Shown piece by piece: positions 8,231 through 15,761 of a DNA stretch of 64,000 nt (its first letter is position 1; every line of letters begins with the position of its first letter). This stretch comes from Lysobacterales bacterium (GTDB taxonomy: Bacteria; Pseudomonadota; Gammaproteobacteria; Xanthomonadales; Ahniellaceae): contig JACPFU010000034.1 in assembly GCA_016182785.1 (NCBI GenBank), positions 62,001 to 126,000 on the forward strand, given 5' to 3'. Both the position numbers and the translations under genes were made by a program. The notes below the pieces were generated by a model. That model was not told the origin of the DNA. It saw nothing but the letters and a program-made list of their open reading frames with translations, and made no database searches.

Positions 8231-11200
8231 GTGCAACTTCCCGAGATCTGCATCCGCCGCCCGGTCTTCGCCACCGTCATCAACCTGGTGATCCTGCTGC
8301 TCGGGCTGGTCGCGTACCAGAGCCTGCCGGTGCGGCAGACGCCGAAGATCGACACGCCGGTGGTCAGCGTGTCCACCGCCTATCCCGGCGCGAATGCCTC
8401 GGTGATCGAGTCGCAGATCACCAAGCCGATCGAGGACGCGCTCGCCGGCATCGAGGGTGTCGACTTCATCACCTCGAACTCGCTCGCCGAGGCGAGCAAC
8501 ATCACCGTGGTGTTCAAGCTCGACCGCGACCCGGACAGCGCCGCCTCGGATGTGCGCGACCGCGTCAACCAGGCCAAGCAGTTCCTGCCGTTCGATGCGC
8601 GCGAGCCGATCGTGGCCAAGCAGGAGGCCGATTCGCAGCCGATCATCTGGCTCGCGTTCAATTCCGACCGTCACTCGCAGCTCGAAGTCGCCGACGTCGC
8701 GCGGCGCCAGGTCAAGGACCGGCTGCAGTCGATTCCCGGTGTCGCCGAGGCGCGGCTGTTCGCGTCGCTGTACGCGATGCGCATCTGGATCGACGGCGAC
8801 CGCCTGGCTGCGGTCGGGCTGACGCCGACCGATGTCGAGGACGCATTGCGCGCGCAGAACGTCGAGATCCCGGCCGGGCGCATCGAGAGCACGACGCGTG
8901 AATTCACCGTGCTCGCCGAGACCGACCTGTCGACGCCGCAGGAATTCGCCGCGGTCGTGTTGCGCGACGACCCCGGCTATCTGGTGCGCCTTGGCGATGT
9001 CGCGCGCATCGAGCTTGGACCGAGCGACGAGCGTTCGCTCGGGCGCTTCAACGGCAAGCCGGCGGTGCCCCTTGGCATCGTGCGCATGTCGACCGCGAAT
9101 CCGGTCGAGATCTCGGCGGCGCTGCAGGCCGAGCTGCCGCGCATCTCGGCGCAGTTGCCGGAAGGCATGCAGGTCGAGATCGCCTACGACTCGACCATCT
9201 TCATCAAGGCCTCGATCGAGGCCGTGTACACCTCGGTGATCGAGGCGGTGCTGCTGGTGGTGCTGGTGATCTTCCTGTTCCTGCGCAGCGCGCGCGCGAC
9301 GCTGATCCCGCTGGTCACGATCCCGGTGTCGCTGGTCGGCGCCTGCATCTTGATGGCCGCGCTCGGCTTCTCGATCAACACGCTGACGCTGCTGGCGATG
9401 GTGCTGGCGATCGGCCTCGTCGTCGATGACGCCATCGTCATGCTGGAGAACGTGCATCGCCACATCGAGATGGGCAAGCGTCCGTTCGAGGCCGCGATCG
9501 ACGGCGCGCGCGAGATCGGCTTCGCGATCGTGGCGATGACCATCACGCTCGCCGCGGTGTACGTGCCGGTGGCGTTCTCGGCCGGGGCCACCGGCAAGCT
9601 GTTCGTCGAGTTCGCGTTGACGCTGGCCGGCGCGGTGGTGGTCTCCGGCTTCGTCGCGCTGACGCTGTCGCCGATGATGTGCTCGAAGCTGCTCGACGCC
9701 CACGGCGGCGGCCACGGACGCTTCTACGAAACCGGCGAGCGCTGGCTCGGCGCGCTCACCGCGTTCTACCGGCGCGCGCTGGGCTGGGCGCTCGGCGCGC
9801 GTGGCCTGGTCATCGGCGGCGCGCTGGTGCTCGGCATCGCCGCGTTCGGCCTGTTCCTGGGGCTGCCGCTGACCCGGCTGCCCTCCGAACTGGCGCCGAA
9901 GGAAGACCCAGGCTTCGTCGTCACCTTCGGCATGGGCCCGGAAGGTTCGACGCTGGAGTACATGGACCGCTATGCGCGCATGATCGAGAACACCTACCGC
10001 GAGGTGCCCGAGGTCGATCGCTTCTTCCTGTTCGTCGGCTGGCCGGCGGCGAACAACGTGATCTCGTTCCCGGCGCTGAAGGACTGGAGCGAGCGCGATC
10101 GCTCGGCGATGGAGGTGGCCGACGAGTTGTTCGGGCGCTTCATGCAGATCCCGGGCGTGATGGCCTTCCCGCAGGTGCCGGCGGCACTCGGCGGGGGTTT
10201 TGACTCGCGCGATTTCGAGATGGTGGTGCAGACCACCGAGAGCTACGAGCGCCTGGGCGAGATCATGGCGGCGTTGACCGAGAAGCTGCGCGCCAACCCG
10301 AACTTCCTGCAGCCGCGCTCCGAGTTCGAGATGAACAAGCCCGAGCTGCGCGTGAATGTCGATCGCGACAAGGCGGCGGCCGTGGGTGCCGACGTGAGCG
10401 ATGTCGGGCGCACGCTGGAGACGCTGATGGGTGGGCGCCAGGTGACGCGCTTCAAGCGCGGTTCCGAGCAGTACGACGTGACCGTGCAACTCGAAAAGGA
10501 TCTGCGCCAGACGCCGGAAGCGCTGACCCAGGTGTACGTGCGCGGCCGCGACGGCCAGATGGTGCAGCTGTCGAACCTGCTCGATGTCACCGAGTCGGTA
10601 GCGCCACGCCAGCTCGATCATTTCAACAAACTGCGCTCGGCCTCGATCGGCGCCGGACTGGCCCCGGGCTACGCGCTGGGCGACGCGATCGACTTCGCGG
10701 CCAAGTCGCTGAAGCAGGTCGCGAAGGACAGCGCGACCTACGAGCTGTCCGGGCAATCGCGCGAGTTCGCGCGCGTGCAGGACTCGACCCTATTCCTGTT
10801 CTTGCTCGCGCTCGCGTTCATCTACCTGGTGCTGGCGGCGCAGTTCGAGAGCTTCGCCGACCCGGTCGTGATCCTGCTGTCGGTGCCGCTCGCGCTCGCC
10901 GGTGCACTGCTGACGCTGAAGCTGACCGGCGGTTCGATGAACGTCTACTCGAAGATCGGCTTGATCACGTTGGTCGGCTTGATCAGCAAGCACGGCATCC
11001 TGATCGTCGAGTTCGCCAACCAGCTGCGCGCGCGCGGCGAGCCCTTGCTGGATGCGGTGCGCGATGCCGCGGTGCTGCGCCTGCGCCCGATTCTGATGAC
11101 CACCGCAGCGATGGTGCTCGGTGCGCTGCCGCTCGCACTCGCCAGCGGCGCCGGCGCCGAGGCCCGCCAGGAGATCGGCTGGACCATCGTCGGCGGGCTG

Positions 11201-11302
11201 GCCATCGGCACCGTCTTCACCCTGTTCGTGGTGCCGGCGTTCTATGTGGTGCTGGCGCGGTTGCGCGCGGTGGCGGATACGCCGGCGTTCCATCGCTCGT
11301 AG
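8231..11302 (+). CDS. RND efflux pump, HAE1/AcrB type
   Basis: A 1023-aa proton-driven inner-membrane pump. The GTG start at 8231 gives the family-typical N-terminus (QLPEICIRRPVFATVINLVILLLG), 4 nt after the adaptor stop; the longer in-frame start adds an Arg/Pro-rich stretch that is clearly adaptor shadow. Twelve membrane helices are arranged as 1+5, porter domain, 1+5. Helix 4 carries GLVVDDAIVMLENVHRHIE, with the Asp-Asp proton relay. Substrates (drugs, dyes, solvents) are not predictable. The outer-membrane factor must come from elsewhere. Confidence 0.95.
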   Translation: MQLPEICIRRPVFATVINLVILLLGLVAYQSLPVRQTPKIDTPVVSVSTAYPGANASVIESQITKPIEDALAGIEGVDFITSNSLAEASNITVVFKLDRDPDSAASDVRDRVNQAKQFLPFDAREPIVAKQEADSQPIIWLAFNSDRHSQLEVADVARRQVKDRLQSIPGVAEARLFASLYAMRIWIDGDRLAAVGLTPTDVEDALRAQNVEIPAGRIESTTREFTVLAETDLSTPQEFAAVVLRDDPGYLVRLGDVARIELGPSDERSLGRFNGKPAVPLGIVRMSTANPVEISAALQAELPRISAQLPEGMQVEIAYDSTIFIKASIEAVYTSVIEAVLLVVLVIFLFLRSARATLIPLVTIPVSLVGACILMAALGFSINTLTLLAMVLAIGLVVDDAIVMLENVHRHIEMGKRPFEAAIDGAREIGFAIVAMTITLAAVYVPVAFSAGATGKLFVEFALTLAGAVVVSGFVALTLSPMMCSKLLDAHGGGHGRFYETGERWLGALTAFYRRALGWALGARGLVIGGALVLGIAAFGLFLGLPLTRLPSELAPKEDPGFVVTFGMGPEGSTLEYMDRYARMIENTYREVPEVDRFFLFVGWPAANNVISFPALKDWSERDRSAMEVADELFGRFMQIPGVMAFPQVPAALGGGFDSRDFEMVVQTTESYERLGEIMAALTEKLRANPNFLQPRSEFEMNKPELRVNVDRDKAAAVGADVSDVGRTLETLMGGRQVTRFKRGSEQYDVTVQLEKDLRQTPEALTQVYVRGRDGQMVQLSNLLDVTESVAPRQLDHFNKLRSASIGAGLAPGYALGDAIDFAAKSLKQVAKDSATYELSGQSREFARVQDSTLFLFLLALAFIYLVLAAQFESFADPVVILLSVPLALAGALLTLKLTGGSMNVYSKIGLITLVGLISKHGILIVEFANQLRARGEPLLDAVRDAAVLRLRPILMTTAAMVLGALPLALASGAGAEARQEIGWTIVGGLAIGTVFTLFVVPAFYVVLARLRAVADTPAFHRS

Positions 11303-11334
11303 CGCGCCGGTTCCACATCGGCGGCCGAGCCAGC

Positions 11335-11634
11335 TCAGCGACGCGCTCGCCAGTAGCCAGGGCGTCGATGTTGATGGGCGATGGCCACCACCGTCGCCAG
11401 CGAACCGCTCAGCTCGTAGTGCAGGGTGTAGGGAAATCGGTCAAGCACGCGGAAGTGCAGCTCGGTCACATCCTTCGGCCACAAGTCGGCGTTTTCGCCC
11501 AGGGCGTCGATGGCCGCGAACACCTCTTCGCGAAACGCCTGGGCAGCCATTGGGCTGCGCTTGAAGTACCAGTGGAATGCATCCTGAAACTCCTGTGCTG
11601 CTTCGTCGAGGATCTCGACCCGATAGCGCGTCAC
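11335..11634 (-). CDS. RelE/ParE-family toxin
   Basis: A 99-aa toxin of the RelE/ParE fold (YRVEILDEAAQEFQDAFHWYFKRSPMAAQAF..., then FPYTLHYEL and VVAIAHQHRRPGYW). The C-terminal H-RRPGYW segment is characteristic. ParE members poison DNA gyrase and RelE members cleave mRNA; the sequence does not settle which. It overlaps the upstream antitoxin gene by 4 nt (ATGA), the usual coupling of such modules. Confidence 0.88.
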   Translation of the reverse strand: MTRYRVEILDEAAQEFQDAFHWYFKRSPMAAQAFREEVFAAIDALGENADLWPKDVTELHFRVLDRFPYTLHYELSGSLATVVAIAHQHRRPGYWRARR

Positions 11635-11855
11635 AGCGATGCCAGGCGCTCACGCACTTCGGGCCATGGCACACCCCTGGTCTTGCCTGATCGCAGTTCG
11701 TCGCGGCGGCGGCAAAGTTCCTCGCGCCATGCTTCACTGATCGCGGGCTCGTCGTTGCCCTGGAGGCTGTCGATCAGCGCCGCGGCCACCGCGGAGCGTT
11801 CGTCGGACGAAAGACGCAGCGCACTTTGCAGGACATGGTCAACGCGCAAGTTCAT
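11631..11855 (-). CDS. Addiction-module antitoxin of the PF09720 type
   Basis: A 74-aa antitoxin. The N-terminal part (VDHVLQSALRLSSDERSAVAAALIDSL) matches the small 'addiction module component' family often paired with ParE-like toxins. The C-terminal part, ISEAWREELCRRRDELRSGKTRGVPWPEVRERL, is the toxin-neutralising segment ending in the typical W-x-EV. A likely -10 (TAGACT, minus strand) lies just upstream at 11863-11868. Confidence 0.88.
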   Translation of the reverse strand: MNLRVDHVLQSALRLSSDERSAVAAALIDSLQGNDEPAISEAWREELCRRRDELRSGKTRGVPWPEVRERLASL

Positions 11856-11950
11856 GGCGCGAGTCTAGCATCGGGCCGGCGCGAGCAAAGGCGGGTGGAG
11901 ATCCTCGCCGGCACGCCCGCGGAGGGTGGTTTGGCGAGGCCGTGGTGCGT

Positions 11951-12997
11951 CTACGGCGTGGCCGCTTCCTCGGGTTCAGTCGCCGCGCTTTCTTCCCCCG
12001 GCGCTTCCACGGTGTAGCCACGCTTGCCGAGTTCGGCGACGAGGCCGTCCGCGCGCAGCAACTGGCCCATCGGCAGCACGGCGAAGGTGGAGCGGTGCTT
12101 GCCGAGGGCGGCTTCGGCAGCGGTGAGCCAGGCGTCGCGCATGCGCTCGCGCAGGTTGGCGAGCCCGTACTTCGCCAGTTTCGGCGACTCGAACAGACTG
12201 CGCACGCAGGCGTCGTAGCTGTCGGTGACGACGGTCGCGCGCAGCGTGTCGATGTCGCCGACCGCCCAGGCGTCGGCGAGCTTGCGCATCACCGGAAGGT
12301 CTTGCTCGACGTGGGTGAGGGTCTTCTCGAAGCAGGCGATGTCGTCGAGCGAATCCTGGCTGAAATCCGCGATCAGGCCCTTGATGTCCTCGACCTTGAC
12401 CATGACGTTCGGCGACTCCAGCGCCACCTTTGCGCGCTTGGCGGCCTTCTCGACCAGCGGCAGCACGCCGCTGTTGTCCTTGAGTCCGCTGTCGTCCAGT
12501 GCCTCGTCGTACAGCGCCTGGGCGGCGAAGATCGGCCGGCGCTTGTCGAGCGATCGGGTCGAGCCGAGGTGGCGCTTGGCCACCCGCTGCCAGCGCGCAT
12601 AGGTCGCTGCGGGCAACAGCTGGTCGAGTGTCTGCTTGCCCGGGTTCTTGCGCGCCGCGAACAGTTTCGGGATCAGCGCCAGCTGCCCGAAGAAGCCGAT
12701 GTCGGCCTTGAAGCCCATCGTCGGCGGGCGCAGCACCAGCTGCGATTCGGCGATCACCGAGGCGACATCGCTGGCGTCCCACTTCATGCGCTTTGGCACC
12801 GGCGTCACCGTGCCGAGGATCCACATCTCGTGCTCGCCACGGGAGACACGCCAGAGGCTCGGGCCCGGCTGCACTCCGGCGACTTCGACCGCTTGCATTT
12901 GCGCTGTGGCCGGATCGGCGTCGGCCTCCGCGGCGGCGCGCGTGGCCCCAGCGATCGCGAACAGAAGCGTGGCGCCGAGAAGAATGCGTCGTTGCAT
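11951..12997 (-). CDS. TraB/GumN-family secreted protein
   Basis: A 348-aa protein with an N-terminal signal peptide (MQRRILLGATLLFAIAGATRAAA). The TraB/GumN family core begins at LWRVSRGEHEMWILGTVTPVPKRMKWD, the first conserved GT-x-P motif, and ends with FAVLPMGQLLRADGLVAELGKRGYTVE. GumN-like proteins are predicted metal-dependent periplasmic enzymes related to the Tiki protease fold. The usual GxxHxxP appears here as GTVTPVP, so the first catalytic His is absent and activity is doubtful. The start at 12997 is preferred over 13033 because it begins at the signal peptide. Confidence 0.8.
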   Translation of the reverse strand: MQRRILLGATLLFAIAGATRAAAEADADPATAQMQAVEVAGVQPGPSLWRVSRGEHEMWILGTVTPVPKRMKWDASDVASVIAESQLVLRPPTMGFKADIGFFGQLALIPKLFAARKNPGKQTLDQLLPAATYARWQRVAKRHLGSTRSLDKRRPIFAAQALYDEALDDSGLKDNSGVLPLVEKAAKRAKVALESPNVMVKVEDIKGLIADFSQDSLDDIACFEKTLTHVEQDLPVMRKLADAWAVGDIDTLRATVVTDSYDACVRSLFESPKLAKYGLANLRERMRDAWLTAAEAALGKHRSTFAVLPMGQLLRADGLVAELGKRGYTVEAPGEESAATEPEEAATP

Positions 12998-13129
12998 GGC
13001 AGGGTCCTTGAAGTCGGCGCGCACTGTAGGCATCCGGCCATGAACAGAAAGTTACGCGGCGGCTGCAAACCCCGCGCGCTCTCGCGCTGCGTTGGTCGCC
13101 CTGACCGCTTCGGTCGCGAGGAGTCCGCC

Positions 13130-13519
13130 ATGTCCAACCACGCCTCACCCATCGCCCAGATCAATGTCACCCCCTTGGTCGATGTCATGCTGGTGTTGCT
13201 GATCATCTTCATGATCACCGCCCCGACCCTGACCCAGCGCCTGCTGCTGTCGTTGCCGCAGCCGGTGAAGGATGCACCGCCGCCACCGGCTGCGCCCATG
13301 CGCCTCGGGATCGCGGCCGACGGTTCGTTGTGGTTCGAGGGCCAGGCGATTTCGTCCGAGCGCTTCGCGGCCGAGGCCGCCTTCCTGGGTGCGCGCGCGA
13401 AGCCGCCGGGCATCGAGATCGCCGCCGCGGACAGCGTCGCCTACCAGCATGTGGTCGACGTGCTCGGAACGCTGCGGTCGTCCGGCATCGAGCGCGTGGG
13501 CTTCGCCGACCCGCGTTGA
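13130..13519 (+). CDS. ExbD/TolR-family biopolymer transport protein
   Basis: A 129-aa protein with one N-terminal membrane helix: INVTPLVDVMLVLLIIFMITAPTL, residues about 10-33. The helix includes the Asp of the proton pathway shared with ExbD and TolR. A short proline linker (DAPPPPAAP) and a periplasmic domain ending in GIERVGFADPR follow. ExbD works with ExbB and TonB to energise outer-membrane uptake. No exbB or tonB lies next to it, so it is an orphan member and probably pairs with subunits encoded elsewhere. Confidence 0.88.
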   Translation: MSNHASPIAQINVTPLVDVMLVLLIIFMITAPTLTQRLLLSLPQPVKDAPPPPAAPMRLGIAADGSLWFEGQAISSERFAAEAAFLGARAKPPGIEIAAADSVAYQHVVDVLGTLRSSGIERVGFADPR

Positions 13520-13639
13520 GCAGCCGGGCGCGGTCGCGAGCTCGCTGCCGTTGGCGATTCCGGAGCGGTTCATCGTGTGCCCCGACAATCGCCCCAGCGC
13601 AGCGAGCCCGCCGCGCCCCATCCAGCAAAGGAGTCATGC

Positions 13640-14188
13640 ATGCGTCCGATTGCCATCGCGGTTCTGCTCGCCCTGTCCGCAAGCCTTCCCGCCCAAGCCA
13701 TGGAGTACTACGTCGGCGTCGGCATGCGCCAGGCGCCTTCGAGCGACGAACACCCCTACCTGGCTGGCGTGGCGATCGAGGAGGACAACGATGTCTACGC
13801 GCGTGCCTTCGGCGGCGTCTGGCTGAACCAGAACTTCGCGATCGAGGGTGCTTTCCACGATTTCGGCAGCTCCCGCCTCGGCCCGCTCACCGACTTCGGC
13901 TTCGATCTCGAATCCGAAGGCTGGTCGCTTGGCCTGCTCTACGAATACGGCGACGCGGCGTGGGCGCCGTACAGCAAGGTCGGCTGGTTCACGGCCGATA
14001 TCGACGGCGAGATCCTCAGCGTGGCCGGGCCGCAGCCCTACAGCGACTCCGACAGCGGGCTGATGCTTGAGGCCGGCGTGCGCTGGACTCCGAACGACAG
14101 CTTTTCGTTGCGCGGCGGCTACGAATGGTTCGACCGCGACGGCGGCGGCGATGGCGGCCTGGGCATCGCCGCGCAGTTCTCGTTCTGA
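13640..14188 (+). CDS. Small outer-membrane beta-barrel protein
   Basis: A 182-aa protein with a signal peptide (MRPIAIAVLLALSASLPAQA). Alternating amphipathic strands follow (YYVGVGMRQAP, VYARAFGGVWLNQNFAIEGAFHDFGSS, WSLGLLYEYGDAAWAPYSKVGWF), ending in the outer-membrane C-terminal signature GIAAQFSF with a terminal Phe. This fits an eight-stranded OmpA-like or OmpW-like barrel without a periplasmic domain. The start at 13640 follows AAAGGAG. It is monocistronic. Confidence 0.82.
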   Translation: MRPIAIAVLLALSASLPAQAMEYYVGVGMRQAPSSDEHPYLAGVAIEEDNDVYARAFGGVWLNQNFAIEGAFHDFGSSRLGPLTDFGFDLESEGWSLGLLYEYGDAAWAPYSKVGWFTADIDGEILSVAGPQPYSDSDSGLMLEAGVRWTPNDSFSLRGGYEWFDRDGGGDGGLGIAAQFSF

Positions 14189-14218
14189 TCTGCCTGCGGC
14201 TTCGGCAAGCTCAGGAAT

Positions 14219-14545
14219 TCAGGCGCCGTGCTTGGGCGGCGCCATCGGGAACGGAGTGATCTTGTCGCCGCTTGCGGCATCGCGGATCGCCGCGGTGCCG
14301 CGCTTCTCGACTTCCTCGATGCGCAGGATCGACTGGATCGGAAGGTGCAGCGCCCGGGTGTCGCGGAACTCGTCGCGCAGCTTTTCCTCGGACGGGTCGA
14401 CGATCACGCCGCCGGCATCGGCAAACACCAGTTCCGCGATCGTGGTGAAGCCCCACAGCTCCGAGGAGCGCACGTCGCGCGCGTAGAGCTCGTAGCTCTT
14501 GCCCTGGTTCAGAAAGGTGACCTTGTACAGCGGTTTCCTGCGCAT
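14219..14545 (-). CDS. DUF1820-family conserved protein
   Basis: A 108-aa protein of the DUF1820 family, found widely in gammaproteobacteria. Typical features are YKVTFLNQGKSYELYARDV near the N-terminus, then LWGFTTIAELVF and DPSEEKLRDEF. It is probably cytosolic, with no cysteine clusters, and its function is unknown. The start at 14545 opens the conserved region; a longer in-frame start would run into the divergent ycgL promoter. Confidence 0.85.
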   Translation of the reverse strand: MRRKPLYKVTFLNQGKSYELYARDVRSSELWGFTTIAELVFADAGGVIVDPSEEKLRDEFRDTRALHLPIQSILRIEEVEKRGTAAIRDAASGDKITPFPMAPPKHGA

Positions 14546-14609
14546 GCCGCTATTCTGCCGCGCCCCGATGCGGGGCGCCAACGCAATCCCCGGACCGCGG
14601 AGATCCTGC

Positions 14610-14861
14610 ATGCAGTGTTTTGTCTATCGCAGCGCCAAGAAGGACGACACCTACGTCTACCTGCGCGAGCGCGACGCCTTCGACCTGGTGCCGGCCAACC
14701 TCGCCGCCGCGCTCGGCGCGCTTGCATTCGTGCTGGAAGTCGAGCTGACGCCAACGCGGCGGCTGGCGCGCGAGGACGTCGCGGTGGTGCGCGCCAACCT
14801 CGCCGCGCGCGGCTTCCACATCCAGTTCCCGCCGCCAAGCCACGGCGAACGGGCGAACTGA
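14610..14861 (+). CDS. ycgL: YcgL-domain protein
   Basis: An 83-aa protein matching the YcgL family: MQCFVYRSAKKDDTYVYL, then VPANLAAALGALAFVLEVELTPTRRLAREDVAVVRANL, and FHIQFPPP at the end. It is a small alpha/beta protein of gammaproteobacteria without an assigned biochemical role. It is divergent from DUF1820 across 64 nt, so the two may share control sequences. Confidence 0.9.
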   Translation: MQCFVYRSAKKDDTYVYLRERDAFDLVPANLAAALGALAFVLEVELTPTRRLAREDVAVVRANLAARGFHIQFPPPSHGERAN

Positions 14862-14906
14862 GCTTCGAGGCATAATCGGCGCATCGAACGCGCAGGAGTC
14901 ACACGC

Positions 14907-15635
14907 ATGTTCCCATCGGCGAGGTCCGGCGCGCTGCTTCTGGTCGCCACCTGCTTCGCGGTGGCCGCCATCGACTGCGGCGCCGCCAACATCTACAAGT
15001 GCCGAAACAAGGACGGTGGCGTCACCGTGTCCAACACGCCGTGCGCGCGCGGGGCGGAGCCGGACGCCAAGCTGAGCAGCGGCGGCAGCGCGACCAAGCC
15101 GGTCTACGCCACGCCCTGCGAGCGCGTCGAGGCCACCGGTGCCGGACTGGTGCAGCTGCGTTCGCGCATGACCGTGCAGCAGGCGCGCGCGGTCGACGCC
15201 GAGGAGTTCGGGCGACTGAACTCGGCAGGCGCATCGCGCATCCTCGCCGAGATCGGCCGCAACGACGTGCTGCGCGTGTGTGCGTTCTTCCCGGGCGGCG
15301 ACCACTCCGAGACGGTGATCGAGACCAGCGGCCTGGTGCGGCGCGACGGCGTGGTCGATGCGGCGGATCCGGTGGTCGCCGCGACCAAGCCCATGCGCAG
15401 CGGCGTCGAAGTTTGCGGCGCCCAGATCGACGCCTGCCGTGGACGCAGTTCGGCACTCGATTTCTCGTTCGAGAAGTGCGTGCACGAGATCCCCACCTGC
15501 GGACCCTCGGTGCAGGACCAGTGCTGCCCGAAGTCCTGTTTCGATGCGTACTGGAAGCCGCCGTTCGACCACGCCGCCGGGCTCGCCGCAATGCAGTCCA
15601 ATGGCGAATGCCGCAAGGGCGTGGTCGCGAACTGA
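14907..15635 (+). CDS. Secreted cysteine-rich protein with DUF4124-like N-terminus
   Basis: A 242-aa exported protein with a signal peptide at 1-26. A DUF4124-like motif (ANIYKCRNKDGGVTVSNTPCARGAEPD) lies just after it. The C-terminal 75 residues hold at least eight cysteines (VCGAQIDACRG..., KCVHEIPTCGPSVQDQCCPKSC), pointing to several disulfide bonds in the periplasm or outside the cell. No enzyme signature is visible. A ribosome binding site (CAGGAG) precedes the ATG. Confidence 0.8.
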   Translation: MFPSARSGALLLVATCFAVAAIDCGAANIYKCRNKDGGVTVSNTPCARGAEPDAKLSSGGSATKPVYATPCERVEATGAGLVQLRSRMTVQQARAVDAEEFGRLNSAGASRILAEIGRNDVLRVCAFFPGGDHSETVIETSGLVRRDGVVDAADPVVAATKPMRSGVEVCGAQIDACRGRSSALDFSFEKCVHEIPTCGPSVQDQCCPKSCFDAYWKPPFDHAAGLAAMQSNGECRKGVVAN

Positions 15636-15648
15636 CGCAATCGAATTA

Positions 15649-15669
15649 AATGCACGTTCTTGGTGCATT
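15649..15669. promoter_or_regulatory. Palindrome AATGCAC-N7-GTGCATT upstream of aceE (NtrC-site-like)
   Basis: A perfect 7-7-7 inverted repeat sits 93 nt before the aceE start. The core TGCAC-N7-GTGCA has the spacing of known NtrC sites (TGCACC-N5-GGTGCA, one base different here). It might instead bind another dimeric regulator or be a stem-loop ending the upstream gene. No T-run follows, which favours an operator. Confidence 0.4.
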
Positions 15670-15761
15670 CAAACGCACGAGGATGGGGCGCGCCCGCCAA
15701 AGCGGCTAGCATCGCCGCCTGCAACCCAGACAGCGGCCCCCGCGGCCACGGAGCGAGCGCC

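Noticed and set aside
7727-10756. 1009-codon minus-strand open frame opposite the RND genes
   Set aside because: Antisense shadow of the efflux pump; no start context or recognisable fold.
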